A DNA stretch of 64,000 nt from Devosia lacusdianchii (GCF_022429625.1 NZ_CP092483.1:4141501-4205500); one strand, 5' to 3'; positions 34,581 through 44,599 are shown, numbered from the stretch's first letter. The notes: generated by a model from the letters alone, not told the origin. Program-made: numbers and translations.

Positions 34581-35168
34581 TCACGGCGTTTGTGAGCGCC
34601 GCACGAGAAAAAGATGTCCGTCCGGATCGTGGCTTGCAAACATCCCGCCGTGACGGACCAGTGCCGGCAGCAGCGCATCGCGGATGCGGCCATAGGCCAG
34701 ATCGAGGTTGAGGCCGGGAAGCCCATCCGGCGCGACCAGGCCACGGGCCCGCAAATGCCGCTTCAGCGCGCTAACGCGCTGGCGCAGGGCGGTATCCGGC
34801 AGATCGAGCAGATAGGCGATTTCACGCCGGTTATGGCCGGTAAGCACCAAGGCAGCGAATGTCTTGAGCGCCGGCGGCAGCCCGGCCAGCGTTTCGGACA
34901 GAGATCCGGCCTCTTGCGGGTCGGCATCGCGGCTGGCTTGCCAATCATGGTCGCGAAACCGGCGGCGTCGGGCCGAACGGCTGGCCATGCGAGCCCGGTT
35001 GCGCACCACGCCGGTCAGCCAGCGCCCGTTTTCGGGATCGGCCAGGTCCTGCCGGCCCGCTTCTATGGCGATGACCAGCGCCTCCTGCACCACGTCTTCG
35101 ACGGCGCTGGCATCGGTGCCCTGGCGGCGAGCCACGGCGCAAAGTTGGGCGTAAAGGCGTTGGCGCAT
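34581..35168 (-). CDS. ECF-like sigma-70 family RNA polymerase sigma factor
   Basis: 195 residues from MRQRLYAQLCAVARR. Region 2 (DASAVEDVVQEALVIAIEAGR, residues about 18-38, then NGRWLTGVVRNRARM) and region 4 (LPPALKTFAALVLTGHNRREIAYLLDLPDTALRQRVSALK) are visible. The C-terminal 35 residues end GGMFASHDPDGHLFLVRRSQTP; the DPDGHLF segment resembles the end of VOC proteins, and two VOC genes follow on the same strand. Upstream it is 40 bases from the GGDEF-EAL stop. Which promoters it reads is unknown. Confidence 0.85.
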   Translation of the reverse strand: MRQRLYAQLCAVARRQGTDASAVEDVVQEALVIAIEAGRQDLADPENGRWLTGVVRNRARMASRSARRRRFRDHDWQASRDADPQEAGSLSETLAGLPPALKTFAALVLTGHNRREIAYLLDLPDTALRQRVSALKRHLRARGLVAPDGLPGLNLDLAYGRIRDALLPALVRHGGMFASHDPDGHLFLVRRSQTP

Positions 35169-35208
35169 ACGGCAAATCTCGCAAAGCCACCAAGCAAACG
35201 CAACGGCG

Positions 35209-37371
35209 TCAGGAGGCCCGCTTGCGCTCCACCTGCAGCTTGACCATGTCGGAATGCAGCAGGTTGGCCAAAGCCGCCGGCGGCAGGGGCGGCGAGAACA
35301 GGAAGCCCTGTACCTCGGTAGCGCCATGCGCCCGCACCAGTTCGAGCTGTTCCTCGGTTTCGACGCCTTCGGTCGTGGTCGTCATGCCCAGGCTGCGGCC
35401 GAGCCCGATCACCGCCTGGATGATCGCCTGGCTGTCCTTGCGGCTGGTCAGATCGCGCATGAAGGAGCGGTCGATCTTGATCTTGTCGAACGGGAAGGAG
35501 CTCAGATAGCTCAGCGACGAATAGCCCGTGCCGAAATCGTCCATCGAAATGCGCACGCCCATCGCCCGCAGCTCGTGCAGCGCCTTGAGCGTGGTTTCGT
35601 TTTCCGACAGCAGCAGCGACTCGGTGATTTCGAGCTCCAGCCGTGTGGCGGAAACGCGGGCCTCGGCCAGCGCCGATTTGACCGTGGCGACCAGGTCGCG
35701 ATGTTTGAACTGCATCGGCGACAGGTTGACCGCGACGCGCACATCGCCCGGCCAGGTCGCGGCGGTCTTCAGCGCCTCGCGCAAAACCCACTCGCCAATA
35801 GCGACGATGAGCCCGGTTTCCTCGGCAATGGGAATGAATTCGACCGGCGAAATGGTCCGGTCCTCGTGGTCCCAGCGCAACAGGGCCTCGACGCAGGTCA
35901 CCCGGTTTTCCTCAAGCCCCAGCAGCGGCTGGAACACCAGGCGCAGCTCGTTGCGCTGCAAGGCCAGGCGCAGGCCCGCCTCGATCGAGCGGCGCTGCTG
36001 GAGGTCGGCATCCATGCCGGCTTCGAAGAAGTGGTAGGTCGAACGCCCCTCGCTCTTGGCCTTGTAGAGCGCAAGATCGGCATTCTTGACCAGGGTATCG
36101 GTCTTGATGCCGTCGCCGGGGCCCACCGCAATGCCGACGCTGGCGCCGATCTCGATCTGCTGGCCCCCGATATGCATGGGGGCGCCGATCGCCTTGATGA
36201 TGCGGTCAGCCACCTTGGCGGCGTCGGCCACGTTTTCGACCGGCCGCATCAATAGCGCGAACTCGTCGCCGCCAAGGCGCGCCAGGACATCGGTTTCGCG
36301 CGTCGTGCCCCAAAGCCGTGCCGAAGCCTGCTTGATGACCTCGTCACCGACGGCGTGGCCCAGCGTATCGTTGACCGCCTTGAAATGGTCGAGGTCGATA
36401 TAGAGCACGGCGGCCATTTCGCCCCGGCTGAGGCCGGTCTCGGTCTTGGCCATCTGCTCGAGGAATTCGATGCGGTTGGGCAGGTCGGTCAGGGCGTCAT
36501 GCCGCGCCAGGTGGCGGATGCGCGCCTCGTTCTGCCGCTGCTCGGTAATGTCTTCGTGCGTACTGACCCAGCCGCCATCCTTCATCGGATGGTGCTGCAT
36601 CATGATGGTGCGGTTATTGAGTTCGTGGATGTTCTTGCCGTATTCGCGCCGATTGATGACGTCGCGGCGCCAGGCGATATACTCTTCCCGCGTGCCGCCG
36701 GCACTCATGCCCACATCGAACAGGTGGCTGAGAATATCTTCGAGATGCGTGCCCGGCCTGAGCAGCTTGTCTGGGAGGTCATAGATGCGCGCATAGGGCT
36801 CGTTGCAGATGACCAGCCGCCCCTTGGCGTCCATCATGCACAGGCCCTGGCTGATATTATTGACCGCCGCATCGAGCCTTATATTCTGGCGTTCCAGCTC
36901 CAGCTTGCGCTTTTGCACCACTTCGGTGCGGGCGATCTCGTCGGTGATATCCTCATGCGTCACCACCCAGCCCAGCGCTGTCGAATAGACATGCGCCGTC
37001 TCGATGGTTCGGCCGCCATGCACCACTTCCTGGCTCTTGGTACGCGCCCCGCTGCGATTGGCGAGCAGGTCGGCGGTATAGCTTTCGTAGAACTCGGCCG
37101 CGCTCTGATCGGGGTGGTTGCCCATCTGGGCCGAGAGCTGCACCACCTCTTCGAGGCTCATGCCGCGATAAACCGCGTCGGAGGCAAAGCCGTAGATATC
37201 GCGCCAGTTCTTGTTCCACATGACGAGGCGGAACTGGGGCGACCATACGCAAAAGCCGTAGGGGATGTTCTCGAGCGCGGCATCGAGCAACAAAGCCTCA
37301 GCCATCTCGCTCAAGCTGCCAGCGTCTTCTGCTCGCACCAGCCGTTTCTCCCGTCCCAATGCTTTCTGCAT
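35209..37371 (-). CDS. PAS-PAS-GGDEF-EAL cyclic di-GMP protein
   Basis: 720 residues, soluble. Two PAS-like domains at about 30-150 (YGFCVWSPQFRLVMWNKNW) and 165-275 (ISQGLCMMDAKGRLVICNEP) precede a GGDEF domain with an intact LGGDEFALL near residue 374 and an EAL domain with EALLRWD, MDDFGTGYSS and TTEGVETEE. Both catalytic motifs are conserved. The two PAS domains would set its activity in response to a small molecule or redox state; which is unknown. A perfect CtrA-type box lies 31 bases upstream. Second c-di-GMP enzyme of the window. Confidence 0.94.
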   Translation of the reverse strand: MQKALGREKRLVRAEDAGSLSEMAEALLLDAALENIPYGFCVWSPQFRLVMWNKNWRDIYGFASDAVYRGMSLEEVVQLSAQMGNHPDQSAAEFYESYTADLLANRSGARTKSQEVVHGGRTIETAHVYSTALGWVVTHEDITDEIARTEVVQKRKLELERQNIRLDAAVNNISQGLCMMDAKGRLVICNEPYARIYDLPDKLLRPGTHLEDILSHLFDVGMSAGGTREEYIAWRRDVINRREYGKNIHELNNRTIMMQHHPMKDGGWVSTHEDITEQRQNEARIRHLARHDALTDLPNRIEFLEQMAKTETGLSRGEMAAVLYIDLDHFKAVNDTLGHAVGDEVIKQASARLWGTTRETDVLARLGGDEFALLMRPVENVADAAKVADRIIKAIGAPMHIGGQQIEIGASVGIAVGPGDGIKTDTLVKNADLALYKAKSEGRSTYHFFEAGMDADLQQRRSIEAGLRLALQRNELRLVFQPLLGLEENRVTCVEALLRWDHEDRTISPVEFIPIAEETGLIVAIGEWVLREALKTAATWPGDVRVAVNLSPMQFKHRDLVATVKSALAEARVSATRLELEITESLLLSENETTLKALHELRAMGVRISMDDFGTGYSSLSYLSSFPFDKIKIDRSFMRDLTSRKDSQAIIQAVIGLGRSLGMTTTTEGVETEEQLELVRAHGATEVQGFLFSPPLPPAALANLLHSDMVKLQVERKRAS

Positions 37372-37401
37372 GACGCTGGCGGGAACGCTAATTCGTTCAC
37401 G

Positions 37402-37417
37402 TTAAGGAGCGATTAAC
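37402..37417. promoter_or_regulatory. CtrA-type binding site
   Basis: TTAA-GGAGCGA-TTAAC, an exact match to the CtrA consensus TTAA-N7-TTAA(C). It lies 31 to 46 bases upstream of the PAS-GGDEF-EAL start codon. CtrA is the cell-cycle regulator of Alphaproteobacteria; regulation of this gene by CtrA is inference. Confidence 0.6.
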
Positions 37418-37468
37418 TCGTAGCTGGTTGGCCGCGGGAGAATCCCGCGAGCCAACTCTTTAGCAAGG

Positions 37469-38692
37469 CTACTTGCCGGCCTTCTTGTTCCGCGCCGCAT
37501 AGGTCTTGAGACGCAGGCCATTGAGGCGGATGAAGCCCTCCGCGTCCTTGTGATCATAGGCCACGGCACCCTCTTCGAAGGTCACCAGATCCATCGAATA
37601 GAGCGAATAGGGCGAGGTGCGGGCGATGACGCTGGCCTGGCCCTTGTAGAGCTTGACCGTGACCTCGCCGGTGACGAATTGCTGGCTCTTGTCGATCAGC
37701 GCCTGCAGCATTTCGCGCTCGGGCGCAAACCAGAAGCCATTGTAGATCAGCTCGGCATATTTGGGCATCAGCTCATCCTTGAGATGGGCCTCACCACGAT
37801 CGAGCGTGATGGATTCGATGCCGCGATGCGCCACCAGCATGATGGTGCCGCCGGGAGTCTCGTAGAGGCCGCGCGACTTCATGCCGACAAAGCGGTTTTC
37901 CACCAGATCCAGCCGGCCAACGCCATGCTTGCCGCCCAGCTCATTGAGCTTGGTGAGCAAAGCGGCGGGGCTGAGCTTGACGCCATTGACCGAAACCGGA
38001 TCGCCCTTTTCGTAGCCGATGGTGATGATCTCGGCCTGATCGGGGGCCTTTTCCGGATCGACGGTGCGCTGGGCGACATAGTCGGGCGCCGGCACCGCCG
38101 GGTCTTCCAGCACCATGCCTTCGGAGGAGGTGTGCAGCAGGTTGGCGTCAACCGAAAACGGGGCCTCGCCGCGCTTGTCCTTGGCAATCGGGATCTGGTT
38201 GGCTTCGGCATAGGCCAGGAGGGCCGTGCGGCTGCGCAGGTCCCATTCGCGCCACGGCGCGATCACCTTGATCGAGGGATCAAGCGCATTTGCCGTTAGT
38301 TCGAACCGCACCTGGTCATTGCCCTTGCCGGTGGCACCATGGGAAATGGCATCGGCGCCGGTTTCCTGCGCAATTTCCACCAGGCGCTTGGCGATCAGCG
38401 GGCGGGCGATCGAGGTGCCGAGCAGGTAGACGCCCTCATAGACCGCATTGGCGCGGAACATCGGGAACACGAAGTCGCGCACGAATTCCTCGCGCAGATC
38501 CTCGATGCGGATATCCTTGATGCCGAACATTTCGGCCTTCTTGCGCGCCGGCTCGAGCTCTTCGCCCTGACCCAGATCGGCGGTGAAGGTCACCACCTCG
38601 CAATTATAAGTCTCTTGCAGCCATTTGAGGATGATCGAGGTATCGAGGCCGCCCGAATAGGCCAGCACGACCTTCTTGATGTCTTTTGCCAT
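37469..38692 (-). CDS. argG: Argininosuccinate synthase
   Basis: Condenses citrulline and aspartate with ATP to argininosuccinate in arginine synthesis. 407 residues with the P-loop [14 protein letters not shown] near the N-terminus, [13 protein letters not shown], and [12 protein letters not shown] in the middle. Start at ATG 38690-38692 because the upstream codons are not family-like. It is divergent from an Lrp/AsnC gene, with a 12-base palindrome in between. Confidence 0.97.
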   Translation of the reverse strand: MAKDIKKVVLAYSGGLDTSIILKWLQETYNCEVVTFTADLGQGEELEPARKKAEMFGIKDIRIEDLREEFVRDFVFPMFRANAVYEGVYLLGTSIARPLIAKRLVEIAQETGADAISHGATGKGNDQVRFELTANALDPSIKVIAPWREWDLRSRTALLAYAEANQIPIAKDKRGEAPFSVDANLLHTSSEGMVLEDPAVPAPDYVAQRTVDPEKAPDQAEIITIGYEKGDPVSVNGVKLSPAALLTKLNELGGKHGVGRLDLVENRFVGMKSRGLYETPGGTIMLVAHRGIESITLDRGEAHLKDELMPKYAELIYNGFWFAPEREMLQALIDKSQQFVTGEVTVKLYKGQASVIARTSPYSLYSMDLVTFEEGAVAYDHKDAEGFIRLNGLRLKTYAARNKKAGK

Positions 38693-38737
38693 TGGAAATC
38701 CGCTCCCGGTTCTGGATTGGCGACAAGATAGACCAGT

Positions 38738-38749
38738 CATTGCGCAATG
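38738..38749. promoter_or_regulatory. 12-bp palindrome between argG and lrp
   Basis: CATTGCGCAATG is a perfect palindrome 46 bases upstream of argG and 74 bases upstream of the Lrp gene. A dimeric regulator site is possible. Function unknown. Confidence 0.3.
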
Positions 38750-38822
38750 AACTTGCGATTATCGCTCTTCTGGCGCAGTCTTTGGCATATTCTACCAACT
38801 ATTATGATCAAGGCGGCTTATC

Positions 38823-39287
38823 GTGCCAGAAATGCTCGACACCATCGACCGTCGGATCCTGCGAGCATTGCAGCGCAATGCCCGCATGTCCAATGTCGAG
38901 CTGGCCAATGAGGTTGGCCTGTCACCCTCTCCCTGCCTGCGCCGGGTCAAGCTCCTCGAGGATCGCGGCATCATCGACCAGTATACCGCGGTGCTGAACG
39001 GACCCGCCCTGGGCCTCGGCCTGACGGTGTTCGCCCGCATCTGGTTCAAGACACAGGACGCCGAGACCACCAACCAGTTCGCCGAGACGGTCCGCAAATA
39101 CCCCGAAGTGGTCGAATGCTATCTCACGACCGGTGAATGTGATGCGATCATGCGCATCGTGACGGCAGACCTTCATGCCTATTGGCGGTTCCAGTCCGAC
39201 CACCTGATGCGCATCCCCAGCGTGCAGAGCGTCAAGACCGACGTGCCGATGGAAACCATCAAACGCAGCCATCAACTGCCGCTCTAG
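38823..39287 (+). CDS. Lrp/AsnC family transcriptional regulator
   Basis: 154 residues from a GTG start (or an ATG 9 bases downstream). N-terminal winged helix LDTIDRRILRALQRNARMSNVELANEVGLSPSPCLRRVKLLEDRGII, then the RAM domain with KYPEVVECYLTTGECDAIMRIV. The RAM domain binds an amino acid and sets the oligomer. Which amino acid is unknown; location opposite argG suggests arginine or another amino acid, but this is context only. Confidence 0.92.
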   Translation: MPEMLDTIDRRILRALQRNARMSNVELANEVGLSPSPCLRRVKLLEDRGIIDQYTAVLNGPALGLGLTVFARIWFKTQDAETTNQFAETVRKYPEVVECYLTTGECDAIMRIVTADLHAYWRFQSDHLMRIPSVQSVKTDVPMETIKRSHQLPL

Positions 39288-39484
39288 AGTCTGTTGAGAT
39301 CGTTTGGTCTAGCCCGTTCCACAGTCGTGGCGTTTCGTTTTTGAGCCCGTTCCAGACCTGAATCCCGACACGTTATGGAGCGCCCCGACAATTCTTCAAA
39401 CTTTCTTCCGCTCGCCACCCAAGGAACACAGATCGGGCGGCGTCTTAAGGTCTGAGCTTTCGAAAACACGTGAGGGATCACATC

Positions 39485-41542
39485 ATGAGCAATCGCAAAT
39501 CGGGCCGCACCGGGCATCGGCAGAAAATCAAGGCGCGCAGCAAGGCGGCGCCCCAGCTTCGGCTGCTGCTATCCGGCATCTGCGTCGCGGTCACCATTCC
39601 CGTCGGACTGGTTCAGGCACAGGAAGGCGAGGCCTATCGCATCGAAGCGGTGACGCTTTCCTCCGGTGGTCTGGCCGAAGTGCGCCGCAGCATCATGCTG
39701 GACGACGCCGCCGCGCTCGGTTTCGACGTGCCGCTCGACCAGATCGACGACATCCTCAAGAGCCTCCTGGTCTACGATCCGGCCGGCGGCGTCGCGGCCA
39801 TTACCCTCGATGGTCCGACCCCGATCGAGGAGACCTTCCGCGGCCTGCCCTTCACTCCCGATGACCTGACCGCGCTGCCGCGCCTGCTGGGCACGCTCCA
39901 GGGTGTGCCGGTGAAGGTATCGTCGGGTGGACGGACGGTCGAAGGCATGGTGCTGGGCGTCGAGACGACGGCCAGCGTCGAAACCGAAGGCGAAGAGCCT
40001 GCCCCGCTGCTTTCCGTCATCACCGAAGCCGGCCAGCTGCTGACCATCCGCCTCCGTGCCGATACCGAACTCGACATTCTCGACGAAGCCGTGCGCGACA
40101 GCCTGCGCCAGGCCGCTTTGGTCAGCGGCCAGGGTCGCGTGGCCGGCATGCGCACCATCATGGTCGGGCTTGACGGCACCGGCCCGCGCGAGGTCGAGCT
40201 CGACTATGTCGTGCCCGCTCCGGTGTGGAAGACCGCCTATCGGCTGGTTCTCGATGCGGATGGCGTGGCGCGCCTCCAGGCCTGGGCTGTCATCGAAAAT
40301 GCGTCCGGCGACGATTGGTCCGATGTCGAGGTGACGCTCTCCTCCGGCGCCCCGGTGACGCTGGCCCAGCGGCTCTACCAGCGCTACTGGCATCAGCGGC
40401 CCGAAGTGCCGGTTTTCGCCCAGACCATCGCCCCGACCGACCCGGACGTCTATCGCGAGGCCGATGCCGAGCAGCTCTACGCGTTGGGAAGCGCTGAAAT
40501 GTCGGACTCCCTGCGCATGATTGCGGGGTCCGCGGCCGTCCCGGCACCCATTGCCATGGCGCCGTCGGCACCGGTAGCGGTGGCCCAAGCCGGCGAGGGC
40601 GTCGCTGCGGCGACTTACGTCCTCCCCATGCCCATCGACCTGCCCGCTGGCCAGACCATGTCGGTGCCGTTCATCGACGCGCAACTCACCGCCGAGCGCA
40701 TCTCCCTGTTCCAGCCGGAGCGCGGCGAGGTGCACCCGATCGCCACCCTGCGGCTGGAAAACACCACCGGCGCCAGCCTGCCGCCCGGCATCGTCACCGT
40801 CTATGCCCCGCAGGAGGAAGGCTATGCCGGCGATGCCCAACTGGCCAATGTGCCCCAGGGCGAAACCCGCATGATCAGCTTCGCCGCCGACCGCAAGGTG
40901 GAAGTCACCACCGAGTATGGCGGCGAGCAAACCGCCTATCGCGCCACGCTCGCCGATGGCCTGCTGCGCGTGACCAGCACGACCCGCGCCAACACGACCT
41001 ATGCCATATCAGGCGCCACAGATGCACCGCGCACCGTCGTGATCGAGCAGCCGCGCCAGTCGGGCTGGACCCTGTCGTCCGACGCCCTCGAGACGACCAC
41101 CCCGACCCACTACCGGCTCGAGGCCAAGCTTGAGGCCGGCGGCACGGCCAAGGTCGTTGCCACCATGGAGCGCACGGACCTGCAGAGCATCGCCCTCATC
41201 GATACCGACGCCGATACGCTGTTCTATTGGGTGGACCAGCTCGGCGACACGGACACGGCCACGGCGCTGACCCAACTGGCCGAAGCCCGCCAGGACATCT
41301 CCCGCGCCGAGATCGCGCTGGCTGACCTGGTGCAGGAGCTCGACATTCTTGTCGATGGCCAGTCGCGCATTCGCGACAATCTCTCTGCCGTCCCGCCCGA
41401 CAGCAGCCTCGCCAAGCGCTATCTCGAAGCGCTCGAAGCCGACGAAGACCGCATCGCCGAGCTCGACACGCGCCGCCAGGAGGCCGAGCAGGCCCTTGCG
41501 CAACTGAATGAGGCTTTCCGCCAGCAGGTCAGCCAGATCTAA
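39485..41542 (+). CDS. DUF4139 family exported protein
   Basis: 685 residues with an N-terminal signal-like helix (RLLLSGICVAVTIPVGLVQA, residues about 26-45). The DUF4139 region begins near residue 210 (GPREVELDYVVPAPVWKTAYRLVL) and runs to about 640, with a C-terminal coiled coil (LVQELDILVDGQSRIRDNL, later LDTRRQEAEQALAQLNEAF). Similar proteins are exported and of unknown function. Start: ATG at 39485. The gap of 197 bases from the Lrp gene contains no gene. Confidence 0.85.
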   Translation: MSNRKSGRTGHRQKIKARSKAAPQLRLLLSGICVAVTIPVGLVQAQEGEAYRIEAVTLSSGGLAEVRRSIMLDDAAALGFDVPLDQIDDILKSLLVYDPAGGVAAITLDGPTPIEETFRGLPFTPDDLTALPRLLGTLQGVPVKVSSGGRTVEGMVLGVETTASVETEGEEPAPLLSVITEAGQLLTIRLRADTELDILDEAVRDSLRQAALVSGQGRVAGMRTIMVGLDGTGPREVELDYVVPAPVWKTAYRLVLDADGVARLQAWAVIENASGDDWSDVEVTLSSGAPVTLAQRLYQRYWHQRPEVPVFAQTIAPTDPDVYREADAEQLYALGSAEMSDSLRMIAGSAAVPAPIAMAPSAPVAVAQAGEGVAAATYVLPMPIDLPAGQTMSVPFIDAQLTAERISLFQPERGEVHPIATLRLENTTGASLPPGIVTVYAPQEEGYAGDAQLANVPQGETRMISFAADRKVEVTTEYGGEQTAYRATLADGLLRVTSTTRANTTYAISGATDAPRTVVIEQPRQSGWTLSSDALETTTPTHYRLEAKLEAGGTAKVVATMERTDLQSIALIDTDADTLFYWVDQLGDTDTATALTQLAEARQDISRAEIALADLVQELDILVDGQSRIRDNLSAVPPDSSLAKRYLEALEADEDRIAELDTRRQEAEQALAQLNEAFRQQVSQI

Positions 41543-41676
41543 GAGCAAGACGCGACGGAGGCGGACGCCGCATAATGCAGCGCCCGCCTCGCCGTTACTG
41601 CCGCGGCGCCACCCTGTTCAAGCCATCGCCGCCGTGCAATTGTCGGGTCAGGACTTTTGACCCCGGTCAGCACGCC

Positions 41677-42021
41677 ATGACTTGGCTTACCCGCGCCGCC
41701 ATTCTCATCTGCATTCCGGCGCTGACCGCCCCGGCGGCGGCACTGGAAGGCCGGACCTATGCCTGCACCAATATCATGGGTGGCAATCCATTCCGGCTGG
41801 TGGTCGGTGAGAGCGGCTACACCGTCGAGACTCTGCCCGAATCCTATGAAACGCTGAGCGGCGAAGGCAATATCAGCCGTGGCATGGGCGTGGCCATTGA
41901 CGTCACTTCCGGTCCCTTGCTCGACGACTGGAAGATCGACAGCCTGATCGAAATGTCCGGCGGCAACCTGGTCCTGTCAGGCGACGATGGCCTGCGCGAA
42001 TGTGAGAAGTCGAAATTCTGA
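41677..42021 (+). CDS. Small exported protein
   Basis: 114 residues with a signal peptide (MTWLTRAAILICIPALTAPAAA). The mature protein has two cysteines (YACTNIM, LRECEKSKF), which could form one disulfide. I recognise no family. Start ATG at 41677 is where the signal peptide begins. Its stop overlaps the LysE start in TGATG, so the two genes are coupled. Confidence 0.7.
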   Translation: MTWLTRAAILICIPALTAPAAALEGRTYACTNIMGGNPFRLVVGESGYTVETLPESYETLSGEGNISRGMGVAIDVTSGPLLDDWKIDSLIEMSGGNLVLSGDDGLRECEKSKF

Positions 42022-42665
42022 TGAACTTTGTGCCCGATCTATCCGTCATTCTCGCCTTTGCCGTAGCGACCATTGTACTGGCGATCACCCCGGGACCCGA
42101 CATGGCGCTGCAAATGTCGCGCGCCATCAACTATGGCCGCAGCCACGGCTTCGCCACCGCCGCAGGCGCCATGACCGGCATTCTGGTCCATACCTGCCTT
42201 GTGGCGCTTGGCATATCGGTGCTGATCGTTGCGGCGCCAGCCGCTTTCCTCGTGCTCAAGGTCGCCGGGGCGCTCTATCTGCTGTGGCTGGCCTGGCAGG
42301 CTATCACCCAAGGCGGCGGCTTGCGCATCGCGCAGAAAGCCGCGAAAGCGCCGACCGTAGCGCAGAGCTACCTGACAGGGGTCGGTATCAACCTGCTCAA
42401 CCCCAAGGTTGTGCTGTTCTTCATGACCTTCCTGCCGCAATTCGTTGATCGTCACGACCCGGCGGCAGGACAGAAACTATTCTTCCTCGGCGCGGAGTTC
42501 ATCGTGGTGTCGATCCCGCTCGCCGTGTTGACCGTTTTTGCAGCCGAACGCCTAGCCGCCCTGCTGGTGCGCAGCGTCTGGGTGCAACGCGCATTGAACT
42601 GGAGCTTTGCGGCGGTGTTCACGGCCTTCGCCGCGACCATCCTGTTTGCTGAGGCAAAGAAGTAG
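42021..42665 (+). CDS. LysE/RhtB family amino acid exporter
   Basis: 214 residues, six hydrophobic segments. The N-terminal AITPGPDMALQMSRAINYGRSHG is the LysE/RhtB signature, and GVGINLLNPKVVLFFMTFLPQFV the second. Exports amino acids or homoserine lactones from the cytoplasm; substrate not predictable. Coupled by TGATG to the small exported protein upstream. Converges on rlmN, one base apart. Confidence 0.9.
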   Translation: MNFVPDLSVILAFAVATIVLAITPGPDMALQMSRAINYGRSHGFATAAGAMTGILVHTCLVALGISVLIVAAPAAFLVLKVAGALYLLWLAWQAITQGGGLRIAQKAAKAPTVAQSYLTGVGINLLNPKVVLFFMTFLPQFVDRHDPAAGQKLFFLGAEFIVVSIPLAVLTVFAAERLAALLVRSVWVQRALNWSFAAVFTAFAATILFAEAKK

Positions 42666-42666
42666 G

Positions 42667-43872
42667 CTACCCCGCCAGCGCCTCGCGGTCCTTCTTGCTC
42701 AGGCGCTCGGTTTCGCTCTTGAGCTGGCCGCATGCCGCGAAGATATCGCGGCCGCGCGGGGTGCGGACGGGGCTGGCATAGCCGGCTTTGTTGACGATAT
42801 CGGCGAAGCGCTCGATGCGCGACGAGGGCGAGGTGCCGTAGTTCGCGCCCGGCCACGGGTTGAACGGGATCAGGTTGATCTTGGCCGGGATGCCGGCCAA
42901 GAGGCGCACCAGTTCGCGGGCTTCGGCGTCGCTGTCATTGATGCCGTCGAGCATCACATATTCGAAGGTGATGCGGCGGGCATTGGAAAGGCCGGGATAG
43001 TTGCGGCAGGCTTCCAGGAGCTCTTCGAGCGGCCACTTCTTGTTGATCGGCACCAGCACGTCGCGCAGATCATTGTTGGTAGCATGCAGCGAAATGGCCA
43101 GCATGACGTCGATCTCGCGCCCGGTCGGTTCGATATAGGGCACGACGCCCGAGGTCGAGAGCGTGATGCGGCGCTTACTAAGGCTCATGCCGTCGCCAGC
43201 CGAGGCGATCAGCAGCGCCTGCTTGACGTTGTCGTAATTGTAGAGCGGCTCGCCCATGCCCATCATCACGATATTGGTGATGGCGCGGGTCTCGCCCGAG
43301 GGCACGAGCCCGCCGTCATCGGGACGCGAACCGCCAGGGAAATCGCCGAGACGCTCGCGCGCCATCAGGATCTGGCCGAGGATTTCGCCCGCCGTGAGAT
43401 TGCGCACCAGCTTCTGCGTGCCGGTATGGCAGAACGAGCAGGTGAGCGTGCAGCCAACCTGTGAAGAGACGCACAGCGTCCCGCGATCCTGCTCTGGGAT
43501 ATAGACGGTTTCAACCTCGACCGGCGGATAGTTCGGATTGGCCGGATCGCGGAAGCGGAACAGCCACTTGCGCGTGCCATCGGATGACACCTGCTCGGTG
43601 ACGATCTCGGGGCGATCGAGGATGAAGGTATCGGCCAGCTTCTGCCGCACCGGCTTGGCCACATTGGTCATGCGGTCGAAATCGGTGGTGCCGTTGACAT
43701 AGAGCCAGTTCCACAGCTGGCTGGCGCGCATGCGCGCTTCCTTGTCGGCGGCAATGCCGGCCGTAGTCAGCGCCTCGGCCAGCTGCGGCTTGCTGAGACC
43801 GATCAGCGACGGACGGCTGGCCGCGGCGGGGCGGGTCGCGGTCGAATGGTCGAGGTTCAGCGCAATGCTCAT
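42667..43872 (-). CDS. rlmN: Dual-specificity RNA methyltransferase RlmN
   Basis: 401 residues. Radical-SAM cysteine motif CTLTCSFC (residues about 139-146) and the conserved methyl-carrying cysteine region IFAACGQL near the C-terminus, with [13 protein letters not shown] and [12 protein letters not shown] in between. Makes 2-methyladenosine at A2503 of 23S rRNA and A37 of some tRNAs. Start at ATG 43870-43872; the long upstream extension is not family-like. Monocistronic. Confidence 0.96.
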   Translation of the reverse strand: MSIALNLDHSTATRPAAASRPSLIGLSKPQLAEALTTAGIAADKEARMRASQLWNWLYVNGTTDFDRMTNVAKPVRQKLADTFILDRPEIVTEQVSSDGTRKWLFRFRDPANPNYPPVEVETVYIPEQDRGTLCVSSQVGCTLTCSFCHTGTQKLVRNLTAGEILGQILMARERLGDFPGGSRPDDGGLVPSGETRAITNIVMMGMGEPLYNYDNVKQALLIASAGDGMSLSKRRITLSTSGVVPYIEPTGREIDVMLAISLHATNNDLRDVLVPINKKWPLEELLEACRNYPGLSNARRITFEYVMLDGINDSDAEARELVRLLAGIPAKINLIPFNPWPGANYGTSPSSRIERFADIVNKAGYASPVRTPRGRDIFAACGQLKSETERLSKKDREALAG

Positions 43873-43990
43873 GGCGTGGCAAAAGGGTCCGGACGTGTGG
43901 GATTGGCGCGGCCAATAGCATATGGGCAGGATTAACGCAAAGTCACCGTGCCGGGAGGGAGCTTTGCGCAGGCGCACCGCATGCTCGATC

Positions 43991-44074
43991 GTCACCCTCG
44001 GGCTTGACCCGAGGGCTCTACACCTACCGAACCATCGCTAAGTGCAGTGTCCTCGGGTCAAGCCCGAGGATGAC
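43991..44074. repeat. Palindromic repeat doublet (GTCACCCTCGGG type)
   Basis: Arms at 43991-44015 (GTCACCCTCGGG...CCCGAGGG) and 44051-44074 (CCTCGGG...CCCGAGGATGAC) are inverted copies separated by 35 bases. Same family as 25351-25427 and 33699-33727. Located between rlmN and ialB-like genes. Confidence 0.8.
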
Positions 44075-44095
44075 GCTTCGTGGCTGTGGCAAGCG

Positions 44096-44599
44096 TCAGC
44101 AGCCCGAGCCGACCGATTGCTGCGCCGCTGTCGCGCCGGACAACGAATAGTTCTGCGTCACCTTGATGCCGGCAGCGGTCGTGCCTTCGATCACCATGGA
44201 CGAGCCGGCACGGATGGCGCTGGCGAGTGCCGCGGACTGGCCGGCATCGTCAAGCCAGGCGGCGTCGTTCTGGGTGAAGAGGTTGAAGCTCTGCCCACCG
44301 ACATTGACGGTGGCGACGCTATCGGGCTGGAAGGCGAAGCCGGCAACCAGGTTGAACTCGCCGGCGACGCTCTCGCCCGGCCGGTCGGTAATGTAGACAT
44401 AGGCCTGGGTATAGCCATCGGGCGTCGGGGTGACGCTTTCCGGCTTGGTCATGGCAAAGCACACATCGCCCGATGCATCGCTGGCGGCATAGCTTGACCA
44501 GGCGCGGTGTTCGCCGAGCAGCCGCACCTGCTGCGCGCTGGCGGCGCTGGTCAGGGCCAGGGAAGTGAGCAGGGCAATCGCCACGGCGGGTTTGATCAT
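44096..44599 (-). CDS. Invasion-associated locus B (IalB)-like exported protein, copy 1
   Basis: 167 residues with signal peptide (MIKPAVAIALLTSLALTSAASAQ). The mature sequence (DASGDVCFAMTKPESVTP, YVYITDRPGESVAGEFN, AALASAIRAGSSMVIEGT, NYSLSGATAAQ) matches the IalB family, periplasmic proteins widespread in Hyphomicrobiales whose name comes from Bartonella. A general role in host invasion should not be assumed. The next gene is a paralogue with a similar C-terminus. Confidence 0.85.
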   Translation of the reverse strand: MIKPAVAIALLTSLALTSAASAQQVRLLGEHRAWSSYAASDASGDVCFAMTKPESVTPTPDGYTQAYVYITDRPGESVAGEFNLVAGFAFQPDSVATVNVGGQSFNLFTQNDAAWLDDAGQSAALASAIRAGSSMVIEGTTAAGIKVTQNYSLSGATAAQQSVGSGC

